Source of the DNA: Selaginella moellendorffii
Lineage: Eukaryota; Streptophyta; Lycopodiopsida; Selaginellales; Selaginellaceae
Reading direction: 5' to 3'
Length of the DNA: 62,000 bases
Assembly: GCF_000143415.4 (NCBI RefSeq)
Contig: NW_003314378.1
Span: 79,039-141,038 of the forward strand
Position 1 is the first letter of the stretch; each line of letters begins with the position of its first letter. This document shows positions 41,110 to 52,883 of the stretch, in pieces. The translations under genes were made by a program, and so were the position numbers. A model generated the notes under the pieces. That model was not told the DNA's origin. It did no database searches and saw only the letters and a list, made by a program, of their open reading frames with translations.

Positions 41110-42190
41110 AGTCCAAACATGTTATGTTTGTTTGGCTTCTGCTTCAGCCACTACCACGTGGTACCCTTTGGGCTCCCGTTTGGGGCTTAGGGATTTATGT
41201 CTCACACAATTGCAGCAACACTAATAAGAAGTTGTTGACACCAAGGTCTCCACCTAAGAAATGGAGGTCATCTATCCAGAAAACACCGACATTATTGATA
41301 AGTGTGACCAACTTCATCACACACTTAGCAATGGACATCACAACTATGACCATATCTTCGCTTTTGTCCTTGAACTTAGGCGGTAGCAGCATCAACCTCC
41401 ATTGAAACAAGACCATCTCCCATAAGAAGTGAAACTGAAGGATGTGCAACAAGAAGTGGAAGAAGTGATGTTTTATAATATTATGCTAAATGAAGAGCAT
41501 TGTTAAAGGTAACTAAAGTAAGTGCATGCACAAGTCTTACAAGATCTTGACGAAGTGCTAGCTACAACATTCCCAACTTAATCTACTTTAATATTTGGCT
41601 TCACACAAAATCGAATGCCACATTGCATTATTAATTCATATGGCTCTTGATGAAGATAATGCAATTGTTGAAAGGCATCATCTCAATCATCAATATGTCT
41701 ATATGCACGGTTGAAGACATCCAAGGGAACACTTTAATCCACACAAGTGGCTATGCTTAAACCATTGTACCATTGTAGTGCATCCCTTAGAAACAAGTGG
41801 GAAATCATGCAAATGCTAAGCATCATCAATATGTGGCAATCATCGTAAAGTGATCAAACCAATGATACACATCATCCTCAATATTCTCATAGAAGAACTC
41901 TGGCCAAATGCAAGGATTGGCAACAAGAGCAAGAGTTGTACCATACACCATAAATACCACTATCAATTGAGTCTAATTGTTCAATTACAACCATATAATA
42001 TCGAACAACTGCACCAACTATTGCTCTAGAGTCAAAGGAGGAGGAAGTTATTACTCTACTATAAAGATGAACAAATAGGGAAAAGCAAAATAGAAGAGTG
42101 AAGAAGAAGAAGGAAAGTTAATATAAAAGCTAGATCAAAACTAAAATTTCAAATCCAAGCACTCTTTAGAGACAATCCCTTTCACCTCCA
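41110..42190 (-). pseudogene. Gypsy family A leader and gag remnant
   Basis: The minus strand matches 14930-15600 block by block and reads TTLALVANPCIWPEFFYEN and EDDVYHWFDHFTMIA before stops accumulate. It follows a family A LTR on the same strand. Confidence 0.6.
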
Positions 42191-42194
42191 CTAA

Positions 42195-42367
42195 TGTGAA
42201 TGCATGGAATATGGAAAGGGAATACTGAAATGTGTATATCCATTAGCCAAAAAACCATAGTTTATATATAAGAGTGAGTGGTTTGGATTAAAACCAATCC
42301 CATGGCTATCAAAATCCCACTATACTAATATTAATATATAATATCGTAACTGTATATTTGCCCATCC
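42195..42367 (-). repeat. LTR of gypsy family A
   Basis: Complement of the plus-strand LTRs at 8976-9135 and 14782-14930: shared TAGTATAGTGGGATTTTG and TATTCCCTTTCCATATTCCA. Boundaries approximate. Confidence 0.65.
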
Positions 42368-42369
42368 TT

Positions 42370-44130
42370 AATTCTTTAAAATTTCTAAAATAACACCTAG
42401 TTTGCCTCTAAAGTTCTAAAGCAATAAAAATATTGCATTGGTATAGGAAGTAACGAATTTATAGCTAAAGTGTTAATCATGTCCAACTAGTTAGTATAAA
42501 TATCTAAAATTTGTTAAGGTAGATGCCATCAAAATGTGGTTACAAGCTCCATTAGAACTACAATACATCAAATTATCTATTATTATGATAGTACATAGCA
42601 AAAAACAAATGTTAAATGATGACACCAAATTTAAAACAACCTCTATCTATATAGTGGCAATGGATACCCATGTTTACCCTCAGGCTTGTATGATGAATGT
42701 GGCATTTGTGGTTTTAGAAAATGAAAACATCTAATTTAATTAGGGGTTTGATTGGATGATTCCCATCTTTGCTCCATTTTTTCTTCATGGATTTCAAAGC
42801 CTTTTGACACATCTATACTCACTTTTAAGTCCATTAAATTAAGCTTCTTTTTGTGAGTTTTAAATAAGAGTGATGCTAATGCAAACTTCATCAACCATGA
42901 GCTTACACTGTCTCATAGCATTTTCTTTTACTAGCAAAACATCTATTTTATATTGAGGTGGTGGACTGTTAACAAATCTTCTTTGAGCTCATCACACACA
43001 ACATTGAGGTAATAATGTAGGTGATAACATTAAAGACTTGTTATAGCATCTCCTTTAATATTATCTCCATCTTGAAAACCTTCATTATTTTTTATCTCTT
43101 GTAGTTTGAGTTGGTGAACCTAACAATAGATTGAAAGCAACATAATATTGATTGAACCATTTTCCCTTTTTTTAAGTATATTATTATCCTTTTCTAATTT
43201 CAATTTCTCACATTTCTTTGTATGAGTTCTGAGATGCTAGCTGTCAAGATCCTCATTCTGTTTTGCATTTATTGTTCATCTAACATTAGCTTTATCTATC
43301 ATGATTAAATCCAGTCTTCCCTTCAAATATGCCAATTTCAAAGATGCTTGTTGACAAAAGGAAAGCTAACATTTTGCCATCATATCAATCTTGTGGAGGG
43401 GAAATCACCACTATTTTATTTTATCTACAATCTTTCATCAATAGAGTTATAGGTGTTATATAGGCATATCTATTACAAATGTGTCAGTGTAGTATCAAAA
43501 GTTATATATTGGCTTATCTTTCTGGATATTCTCCTTTTATTACCATGATAGTAGAAGATTGGTATTGTTATACTCTTTATCAGTTTCTACCTAAGCTAGT
43601 TGAGAAATGAGTTAGTAAATATGTGCTTAGACTGGAAGAACACTAAGGACAGAAATCTTAAACTATTATTTAATCAAGTATATTTGATACGGTGATGAGA
43701 AACTCATATTATTATATTACACTTGGTAATGTTATGAACCCTCATAGTCCCTCAATATTCCCTTCATCGAGGAGGCAAATGGGGCTTATGCAAAATTCTA
43801 AATATATAGTAAAGAGAATGGGTAAGTAGGGCTTAGTTAAGCAACTTGATATATTGTCTAGCTCTTTACTAAGTATATTTATCTTTGTTTTATATCTAGT
43901 TTAGATGTCCATACTATGCTAGCTAATGGGGTACTTATATCCTTGTGTATAGGCTATTTATATGTTGAAATAATATCAAATTTTGTTTAGCTTTTTTTTG
44001 CATGCTAATTTTGATCTTAAAAGCTATAGGACTATTCTAATATTGTTCCATGTTCATATTCCTTAGTGATCATATTTCAGAGTTGATTTTTTATCTTGGT
44101 CATATTTTTAAGAGTTGTAGATTTCTATTG
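42370..44130. other. AT-rich stretch, nothing recognised
   Basis: Short frames only (for example 42534-42734 plus). No domain, splice pattern or repeat structure that I could support. Confidence 0.4.
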
Positions 44131-44139
44131 GCAATGTAC

Positions 44140-44990
44140 ACTTAAGCTTGGTCTTACACCACTTTATGGCTATATCAGTGGGTGATGATATAACCCTGAG
44201 GAGTTTAAGGCTAGATTAAACACAAATAGACAAGTGGGGTAATTTAGTGAAGTGTTCAAAAACTAACTTTAGCTCCCCCAATATATTAAATGGTCAATGC
44301 TCCCAATCTAAGTGTGGTTAATACTACTTACTTGGATACATTATATGGCTCATTAGAACCTCACTCTAACCACATGGCTAGGGCATCCTAGTGGTAGAAG
44401 ATGGGGAGGGTATTCACAAGGCTTGCATTGGGCTGTGATGTTTCGAAATGTGTCCTCTATGTATTGGGGCATTATAAAAATATTAAGGTGCAATTATGGG
44501 ATAATCACTCATGGATGGATGTCTTAGTCTTGGAAAGACAAGATTGTGTTGTAAGTGGTCTTAGATTACTAATGTTGAAATGTTCTAATGAGCCAATCAT
44601 GAAAAATGGTTCTCTTGATTAATGACCAAAGGTATAGTCATGTAGTGAGGAAGGCCCACGAGTCAATGGGATTTAGTGGTTGGGCCTTTGGGCCTTGACC
44701 CAGTGGCAGTGTTGGCAAACACTACAATTGATGAAAAGGGATTTAGTGGGGACCAAAAGAGGGATATTGAGGGATGGTGTCCTCTATGTATTGGGGCATT
44801 ATAAAAATATTAAGGTGCAATTATGGGATAATCACTCATGGATGGATGTCTTAGTCTTGGAAAGACAAGATTGTGTTGTAAGTGGTCTTAGACTACTAAT
44901 GGGACAAAATCAACTGGATATAATAGATTGAAATATTAGTGGTACCTTTGGATGTTGGAAGTGAGATTGAATATGTGAAATATTTGGATT
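44140..44990. repeat. Dispersed repeat, uninterrupted copy, with a 125-bp internal duplication
   Basis: Complement of the repeat split by the chromovirus (20576-21105 and 40262-40450). It shows the empty site: here AAGTAAGTAGT passes directly into the block next to CCACACTTAGATTGGG (read on the complement). 44450-44574 and 44777-44901 are near-identical 125-bp copies, both starting GTGTCCTCTATGTATTGGGG. Confidence 0.75.
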
Positions 44991-45071
44991 AAGTGCCAAG
45001 CCAATGTGGTCTTGAGATTACATATGGGGGTAAACAAGTACCCTAAGGTAGATGAGGATCTATAGAGATTG

Positions 45072-46450
45072 TTGTAAGCCACAAATTTTTCATTTCCAAT
45101 TCGTCAGCTTACCTTGTCTATCTGACTAACACCGCCTTGGCCTTTGCTAAATTCCCTCGCCAAAATTCCTACCTATTGTACCAGCTCCTACTTGGTCCTA
45201 TTTGGTTTCAGCTACTCACTACACGAGCAACGGAGTATTAGCCATCCATCCATGGATTCCCAAATTTTTCCCAATCCCCCTCCCCGGGTTAGACTAGATT
45301 TAAGGCTACACTCCCCGCAGGCACAAGCACTCAAGCACACCAAACTTTTAGGTTCCTAACATCCTTTGGTATAACAATGCTTTATCATGGGACCTTCTAA
45401 ATCCCAAACCTTAGGTGCAACACTTGCGTCAGGATGCCGAGGGAAAACACCGTGGCCTAATGGCTTGGTATAGGTACCTCTACCCCCCCAACCCAGTATT
45501 ATTCAAACCCAAGGACGTTTAACCCTAAGTATCCCAAGACCTTTAACCGATTGGAAAAAGGGGTGCACTTTTATTCATGGGCCCTTTCTCTCTATATTTG
45601 AACCTCATGGATCATCTCTCAAGTTTTTCTCTTTAGTTGCTTACAATCCACCACGCTTCCCTACAAATTCACGCCTTCATGAACGGAAGCTAAGAGCCGC
45701 AACTCTCCCGAGAGCCCCGCTCTCTTGACACCCTATCCCTCGGGTCGAGCCCAGCGGGAGCAAACTGGACTTGCCAAATGTCAATCAATATATGGTATGA
45801 TTCCCCTAGCCAACCTATCCCTTGGGTCGAGCCCAGCGGGAATAAACTGGACCTGCCAAATGTCAATCAACATATGGTATGATTCCCCTAGCCAACCTAT
45901 CCCTCGGGTCGAGCCCAGCGGGAGCAAATTGGACCTGCCAAATGTCAATTAACATATAGTATGATTCCCCTAGCTAACCAACAGAGTTGGACCTAAGACC
46001 CCTCTGATACCAAATGTAAGCTCCTGAATTTAGACTTCCTGGGAGGTCACCCAACTCAATACTATTCAAACCTAAGGACACTTAACCCCAAATATCCCAA
46101 GACCCTTAACTGATTGAAAAAGGGTATTCATGGGCTCTTTCTCTTTATATTTGAACCCTATGAATCGTCTTTCAAGTCATTCTCTTTAATTGCTTACAGG
46201 AAGGCCCAAGCCCCTAGGAAGGGCAAGGACCAATGAGCCGCAAGGTACTCAAGTGGGGCACCACTTTACATGAATTGGGAACACCATAGTTGGTTTCCCT
46301 TCCGAGAGTGGGAGCTGCTCTTAAGCACTTCCTTGGGTGGCCCCTCTGGCACCACCTGAGTCTATGCTCACTCCCACCCAAAGCCCCTTGGCCCCAGTCT
46401 CAACCTCAAGTCAGTTTGGAAGTACCATTGGAGAGTTCCTTCAAGACTAG
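45072..46450. repeat. 670-bp tandem unit, copy 1, split by a TRIM element
   Basis: 45072-45489 and 46199-46450 together match 46452-47122: TAAGCCACAAA at the start, GAGCAACGGAG, GGTACCTCTACCCCCCC and TCAACCTCAAGTCAGTTTGGA near the end. The unit carries no gene; the frames seen in both copies (for example SQGSHLWYQLLLGP-like) are shared only because the DNA is. Confidence 0.75.
45490..46198 (-). mobile_element. TRIM element with an internal 82-bp triplication
   Basis: LTRs at 45490-45645 (its outer end is truncated) and 46015-46198. The primer-binding site (complement TTTGGTATCAGAG) is at 46002-46014. The interior holds three direct 82-bp units at 45733-45814, 45815-45896 and 45897-45978; the 20-kb copy has one. 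No TSD is visible because the left end is lost. Confidence 0.85.
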
Positions 46451-46451
46451 T

Positions 46452-47122
46452 GTAAGCCACAAACTTTTCCATTCCAATTTGCCAGCTTACCTCGTTTACA
46501 TGTCCAACACTGCCTTAGCGTTTGCTAAGTTCCCTCGCCAAGGTTCCCACCTATGGTACCAGCTCCTACTTGGTCCTACTTGGTTTCAGCTACTCATTGC
46601 ACGAGCAACGGAGCGTTAGCCATCCATCCACGGATTCCCAAATCACTCCCAATCCCCCTCCCTGGGTTAGACTGGACTTAAGGTTCGGCTACACTCCCCG
46701 CAATCACAAGCAGCCAAGCACACCAAGCTTCCAGGTTCCTAACATCCCTTGGTACCACAAGACTTGATCATGGGACCTTCTAAATCCCAAGTCTTGAGTG
46801 TAACACTTGCTAAACACCGTGGCCTAGCGGCCCGGTATGGGTACCTCTACCCCCCCACTTCCATCCCGAAGGGAAGGTCCAAGCCCCTAGGAAGGGCGAG
46901 GACCAATGTGCCACATGGTACTCAAGTGGGGCACCACTCCATATGAGCCAGAAGCACCGCAGTCGGTTTCCCTTTCGGGAGTGGGAGCTGCTCTTGAGCA
47001 CTTCCTTGGATGGCCCCTCCGGCACCAACCGAGTCCATGCTCACTCCCACCCATGGCCCCTCGGTCCCAATCTCAACCTCAAGTCAGTTTGGAAGCCCCA
47101 CTAGAGAATTCCTTCAAAACTG
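46452..47122. repeat. 670-bp tandem unit, copy 2
   Basis: Uninterrupted direct copy of the unit at 45072-46450. The two copies abut. Confidence 0.75.
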
Positions 47123-47125
47123 GTT

Positions 47126-48062
47126 CCTAGACCTCACTATCCTTACTATACTTTTGGAACCCCCTGCAGCCCCCCCCCCCCCCCCCCCCTGGGAGACACA
47201 CGCTTTGGGCTTTCACCCCTTGACCTATATTAGTACTTGGACTCAGTCTCTGGCTCGATCTCGGACTCGATCTCAGATCCGACTTCGGATTCAGTCTCGG
47301 ACTCGATCTCGGACCCGATCTCAGACTCGATCTCGGACCCGATCTCGGACTCGACCTTGGACTTGACCTCGGACTTGGTCTCGGACCCGATTTCGGATCT
47401 CGGACTCTGTCTCGAACTCGGTCTTGAACTCGGTCTCCGAGTCGGCCTTGGACTCGATTCCGGACTCTATCTCGAACTTGGTTCCGGACTCTATCTCGAA
47501 CTCGGTCTCAGAGTCGGTCTTAGACTCGATCTCAGACTCGGTCCCATTCGATGAACTCTTTATCATTTTGGTCATGCTTTTGGGGATCCTTTAGCCTACG
47601 ACACCTCGGCGAGTTGGTTCCTTACAACTGGTTCCTTGACCTCACTATCCCTACTATACTTTTGGAACCCCCTGTAGCAGCCCCCCCCGGAGACACCCCC
47701 CGACCGACCTGTATTAATACTCGGACTCGGTCTCGGACTTAATCTCGGACTCGATCTTGGACTCGACCTCAGACTTGGTCTTGAACTCGATATCGGACTC
47801 GACCTTGGACCCGATCTTGGACTCGACTTCGGACTTGACCTCGGACTTAGTCTCGGACCCGATCTTGGATCTCGGACTTTATCTCGAACTCGGTCTTGGA
47901 GTCAGCCTTGGGCCTAATCCTAGACTCTATCTCGAACTCGGTCTTAGAGTCGGTCTTGGACTCGATCTCAGACTTGGTCCCATCCGATGAACTCTTTATC
48001 ATTTCAATCATGCTTTCGGGGATCCTTTAGCCTACGACACCTCGGGGAGTTGGTTCTTTACA
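47126..48062. repeat. Two tandem units with poly-C tract and CTCGGACTCGAT minisatellite
   Basis: 47126-47628 and 47629-48062 share their start (TTCCT-GACCTCACTATCC), a C run (20 C at 47170-47189; 8 C in the second), a 12-bp CTCGGACTCGAT-type array, and the end (GGGGATCCTTTAGCCTACG, GAGTTGGTTC). The plus frame gives DSISDP repeats and the minus frame gives ETESEIES repeats; both are products of the minisatellite. Confidence 0.8.
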
Positions 48063-48539
48063 ATTGTGAGAGAGACTCCTTAAAGAAGTCATATGTATGG
48101 TTATGTGATTAAAGTAGAATAGAAAAGTTTATCCTTTATAACATGTTTGGATTAAAAGTTTTGACTCAAACAGTTGAGAATAGAAGTGGAACTTCCAAAG
48201 AAGCATTTAAGGGACGAGCATGAAAATATCAAAGAATGAGTATAAAGTGATTGATAAACAAATCTTTAGAAAGAGACAAAAGAATGATTAATACGTGGCA
48301 AGTGTTATGACATATGGAAGTGTTGAGACTGAAGTCCTAAAACCTAAAAGCTCAAAGTGGAATGATGTTGGAATCAATTTACCCCATCAAGAAACTAAAT
48401 GTTTGAAGTGTCAAATATAGAGATATCTAGGGCTTGATATATCCAAGGTTGGATATATCAAGTTTCTATGGGATATTAAAGGGAGGATTTTAGAGGAATT
48501 AATATGACTAAGGAAGGCTGTATTTATAATATAAATACA

Positions 48540-49000
48540 AGGGAATTTAAGGTTAAAGTGAATATGAATGGACAAATAAAATAACTTAATTAAGTGTTTA
48601 AGAGTTGACTCTTGCTCCTTTAGAAAATTGAATAATCAATGCTCCCAATCTAAATATATGTGACACTACTTATTTAGATACTTTGACTCAAGAAAACCTC
48701 ACTTTAGCCATGTGGCTAATATTATTAAGACTTAGTAGATGGGCATTTATGACTTGACCTAGTAGCAATATTCACAAGCATTTAATGGGGATTAAAAAAG
48801 GGATATTGAAAGGATAATATTCCTCTATATCTTAAATCATTTTAAGATGCTATAGAATAACCACTTGCAGAGGTATAGGTAGTCTTGGATTACCAATGAA
48901 ACAAGTGAAATTGACATGACTTAGCATAAGATGTTAATATGTTAGTGGTACTTTTTGGGTGTTTGATATGAAACTTGGATATATAGAGCACTTGGAAATA
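48540..49000. repeat. Third, more diverged copy of the dispersed repeat
   Basis: Matches 44220-44990 in order (CAATGCTCCCAATCTAA, AGCCATGTGGCTA, GGGATATTGA, GTTAGTGGTAC) at lower identity. Confidence 0.6.
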
Positions 49001-49004
49001 GTCA

Positions 49005-49720
49005 ATTAGTGACTAAAGTAAAATGGAAAATTTAGTTTTTTATAAAAAGTTATGTTCTTTATTAACTCACTTGGAATACATAAGTTAAACATTTTTGAGT
49101 TTGAATAATATATTGGGATCTCAATAAAATTAAAGAGTTTATATTTGATTAAGAGAGCAAAGTTCTTAGAAGAGCTACAACTTTTAATGGAGAGTTGCAA
49201 ATTTTATTGTTCATTTATACCCTTTATTCATGAGGTTTCATCACCCAAATCTTAATTTTTATTCACACCCTCTGTTCACCAGGTTTCATTCATGCCCTCC
49301 ATTCATGGAGGCATGAACTTATAGCCCCTTAAACAAAATATATAAGAGACTAAGAAGCCACTGAATTGAATTAATCAACATTTAATAATGGTCACCTTTA
49401 GGTTTACTAGTACCGCACTAAAGGGCTTAAAGTCAAGCATGTGTTCGGTGATCAAAGACTTTTGTTGCACTTGGTTCCGAAGTGGTTATTGTAAATGATA
49501 ATAGTGATTTCTTTTGCAAGGAAATGGCTTTTCCTTGTAATGAATTGAATGTATATAAAATTTTATCAGAATTCTAGTGATCTCACAGCTAAGATAACTT
49601 TATTATACCATTTTTCTCCAAGCTAAATGAATGGAGCCATCACAATAGTCTTTACTTTTGTTTTCAATTGACCTTTTTCTAAATGTTTTTGGAGTTGAAA
49701 AAAGAATCGTCTGGTTTCTT
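49005..49720. other. AT-rich, nothing recognised
   Basis: Contains a short repeat of CTTCATTCA/TTCATTCATG-type words at about 49210-49320. No gene supported; may include the 3' flank of the next gene. Confidence 0.4.
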
Positions 49721-49723
49721 CCT

Positions 49724-50529
49724 TCATAGCCAGTCGGGATGATTTGGAGGAATGGTCACTGAGTTAGCGTCGAACATCTCAATGAACTGCATCAAGAGAT
49801 TTGTTGCACCTAGACAATGGAAAGCTTGAAGACACAATTTAGAGGCTTGGTACCTGTTCATTAAGGATCCGTACTTTGCTGGTTGTGTACCTGCGGTGCT
49901 CTTCAAATATCGACGTCAAGTTCCATCTCTGGAGCTTTCTAAGACAGCCTATTACAGTTCCTACCAGGCGAAAGACTGTTAATCTCATCGGTTACTCGAG
50001 AAAGAGATCGCGTAGTCATACCGGTGGTGTTGCGTCCCTGCTTGCACATAACATGCAAAGGATAATTCTCCGGACGCAGTATCACCTAGAAAAAACAGAG
50101 AGAGCAGGATGACGAAAGTGTAACGAAGGAAAAAGGAACAAACGAAATTTTAAAGTACTGAAACTGACCTCCAATGCAGACAGTACCTGAGCTTCGGACA
50201 GCGATCCCGTCGTTTCAGCCGCTGTCGTGCTGCTGCTTTGATGAGTCCTTCGAAAATGTATGCCTTGTTCGTCGAGAAAGCTCAAGCTACAGAGGAAGAA
50301 AGAATGAAACGAACGAGTGTTAATGCAGCAAAAACAAAAAATCGCTTTTGTCCTATCGCACACAAACCACTCACAATTGCTGCGATGGTTCGTCCTGTGA
50401 GAGATAGAGCACAGTGCGCAAGTTGAGGCGCTCTAGAAAAGGAAAATTGAGCTGATGAACAACACCTGATCTTGTGAGATCGTACTCCACCATGCCATAG
50501 TTGAGAGGAGGAACAAAGTAGCTGCTCAT
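49724..50529 (-). CDS. PFA-DSP/Oca-type phosphatase relative, 5 exons, 168 aa, catalytic Arg missing
   Basis: Exons (minus): 50529-50375, 50286-50169, 50085-50022, 49960-49854, 49786-49724; introns of 61-88 bp, all GT-AG, total 507 nt. The protein starts [18 protein letters not shown] and continues [51 protein letters not shown], then [20 protein letters not shown] and [11 protein letters not shown]. This is the layout of plant and fungal atypical dual-specificity phosphatases (PFA-DSP/Siw14/Oca group), normally HCKxGKHRTG at the active site. Here Cys is kept, but the CX5R Arg is Thr and the preceding His is Met, so phosphatase activity is doubtful. Splicing and frame are clean, so the gene looks intact rather than dead. 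It lies 240 bp downstream of Notchless on the same strand. Confidence 0.85.
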
Positions 50530-50769
50530 GTCACTCGCGGAGGAGACACTGAAGAGAGGCTCTCAGCACTCGAGAACACGGCTACGGATCATCGCCTGCA
50601 AATCTGAGCGGCAAGACGAACGAGAAATGAACAGGAGAAGATGAAGAGGGAAAAAAATAAGAGAAAAGAAGTGCAGTAGTGGATATTCCAGAAAGGATAT
50701 GCGAAGATACTCTCAATCACACACGCTCATCGCTTGGCGATTCTGTTCGCCATCGCACATCTGGTCTGT

Positions 50770-52883
50770 TCAGTTCATCCACAGCTTGAGCACTCGATCC
50801 CTTCCACCCGATGCGACTTTTTGGCCGTCGGGGCTCCAATCCACGGCGAAAACCTGCACAGGAATGTTTTGCTAGTAAGCATCCCTTGCGGCTTTGAAGA
50901 GATACCTCGTCGGCATGACCCGGAAGATCCTCCAGAAGTTTATGGTTTCTCATGTTCCACACCTGTTTCCGAAATGGTGAGGATATGAGAGTGAAAAAAG
51001 AATGCCAACCTTCAACGTAGAATCCTTGCTTCCACTTAGTAAAAGCCGGCTATCAGCCGACCAACTGATTCACCTCGTTCAAAACGAAACCACCACATAA
51101 GAAGATCGACAAGGAAGACGAAAAACAAAGAGAGACCTTATCTGATAAACCGGACCGACATGTCCGCGGAAAGTTGTGACGTACTCTCCGGTGTATCCAT
51201 TCCAAAGCTTGACGGACTTATCAAAGGATGCACTGGCAATCCACCGGCCATCAGGCGAGAAGTAGACGTGATTGACAAGCTGAAAACATGGAGCAGCATT
51301 ACAAGCAGGACGCCAATGATCAGAACGTTACCTGTTGATGGCCAGACATACGCGTCTTTGGATGCTTGCCAGTTGCAGGTTCCCATAGGTACATTGTAAA
51401 ATCGTCCGAGCCTGAAACGAGCCTTTCTTGGGAATCACCTTTGGCGACTTTGTATCTTTTAAACGCGGCCTATGAAACCACCGTGAGAAACAGATAGAAG
51501 AGTGCCGCAGTAAGTGTTACCTCTTTGATCTCTTCGTCTGTTGCAAATGCTCTTCCTGTGTGATCGAATGGTCCAGTCCTTAGAACATACTCCGTGCTTA
51601 ATGCTAATGTGTTAACCCAGTGAGCATGACCCTGTCAATGTCACAGTAAGAGATCACAAGCAGGGCATTCCTCCAACTTAAGCACCTCGCAAGAGTTTAA
51701 CCTTTAATTCTCTGACGAGTTTTCCTTGAGTTGTCTCCCAGACCTTGATTGTACAGTCCTGTGAGCTGAAGGCCATTCGATAAGAACATAAGAAAAAGTA
51801 ATATACATCAAAGTGACATACGCACCTTGAGTAAATCAATCCATCGCCTCCCCATTTTACGCAAGTCACAGCCCGTGTATGTCCCGAGAGGCAAAGAACA
51901 GATTTCCTTAAGGAAGAATCCCAAACACGAACATCTCCATCTTTGCTTGCACTAGCGAAGCGACGGCAAGGGGATTGTATGTGAGCTGGTTCCCAAGTCA
52001 GCGCTGTAATCCAGCTCTTGTGCCCCTGAATGAGAAAAAAAGAAGAGAAATATTTCATTTAAACTAGCATCACAATACGATTCTTACACTGAGCGAATTT
52101 CCCAATGCTTTTCCAGTAAACGGATCCCAGACATGGATGCCACCATCTTTGCTCGCACTAACAAGTTTTCTGCCATCGGGAGACCACGCAATGCAAAGAA
52201 CCCAGTTCTTATGACCTGAAAGGAAGAGACTGTGAAGGAGAACCAAGCAAGTAAGAAGCATCTTGCCTTTGCATGTATGAAGAGGTGTTTGAGTAGAAAT
52301 GTCCCAGAAACGAACAGATGCATCTCCGGAACCACTGGCAAGATGCTTGCTATCAGGGCTGAATGACACGGACAAAACTGCCTCGCTGTGGCCTGGAAAA
52401 ACTCAATGGTTCTACTAAGTTTGATTCGAAAGAAATAACACCTCGCACCTGAGATGGTCGCTGAGCAACGCGTAACCGGACGGATCCGGAAGATGGCTTG
52501 CGGGTGGTAAACTATCTGCAGATCCTTCTCCACAGATACTGAATCCCAAAAGAAAATGGAGCGTTGCTTCTTGAAACTATTTCGATTTTAGATAGAGAGC
52601 ACCTTTGTTTCGAAGTACGTGTTCTCCGAGCTGTCCAACGAGCTCGAGATCGTTAATATAAAAGGCGTATGGGAGCGGCTCTTCCTAGACAAACGAAAAC
52701 GAATAAGAATTACACGAAGGAAGCGAAAGAAAGAAAGAATGCGTCGCTCACATTGTGGAGAACAGTGTTGATGAGCGTCTGGAGCTCCTTCGGCGTGAGA
52801 TTCTGTGGCACATCCAAGCGCTCGAGCGCCTTGCCATCGGCATTCACGAACACGCAGATGATGTTATTCACTGGAGCCTCCAT
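50770..52883 (-). CDS. NLE: Notchless homologue (WD40 ribosome-assembly factor), 13 exons, 469 aa
   Basis: Exons (minus): 52883-52752, 52684-52603, 52538-52449, 52392-52267, 52215-52088, 52025-51826, 51765-51702, 51631-51521, 51469-51332, 51279-51137, 51064-51010, 50962-50906, 50853-50770; total 1410 nt with every junction in frame. The N-terminus is the NLE domain (MEAPVNNIICVFVNADGKAL; TPKELQTLINTVLHN; YAFYINDLEL), followed by WD40 repeats: SGSGDASVRFWDI, SASKDGGIHVWDP, SASKDGDVRVWDS, SSQDCTIKVWE, SGSDDFTMYLWEP, SASFDKSVKLWNG, SGSKDSTLKVWNM and the closing SGGRDRVLKLWMN. Notchless/Rsa4 acts in nucleolar and nucleoplasmic 60S subunit maturation with the Midasin ATPase, which binds its N-terminal domain. 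Length matches known plant NLE. Intron 4 starts with GC (GCAAGA). The promoter is shared with CSP41a. Confidence 0.95.

Noticed and set aside
47237-47990. Asp/Ser repeat protein (plus) or Glu/Ser repeat protein (minus)
   Set aside because: Both are products of a 12-bp minisatellite; no start context, splice sites or conserved ends.
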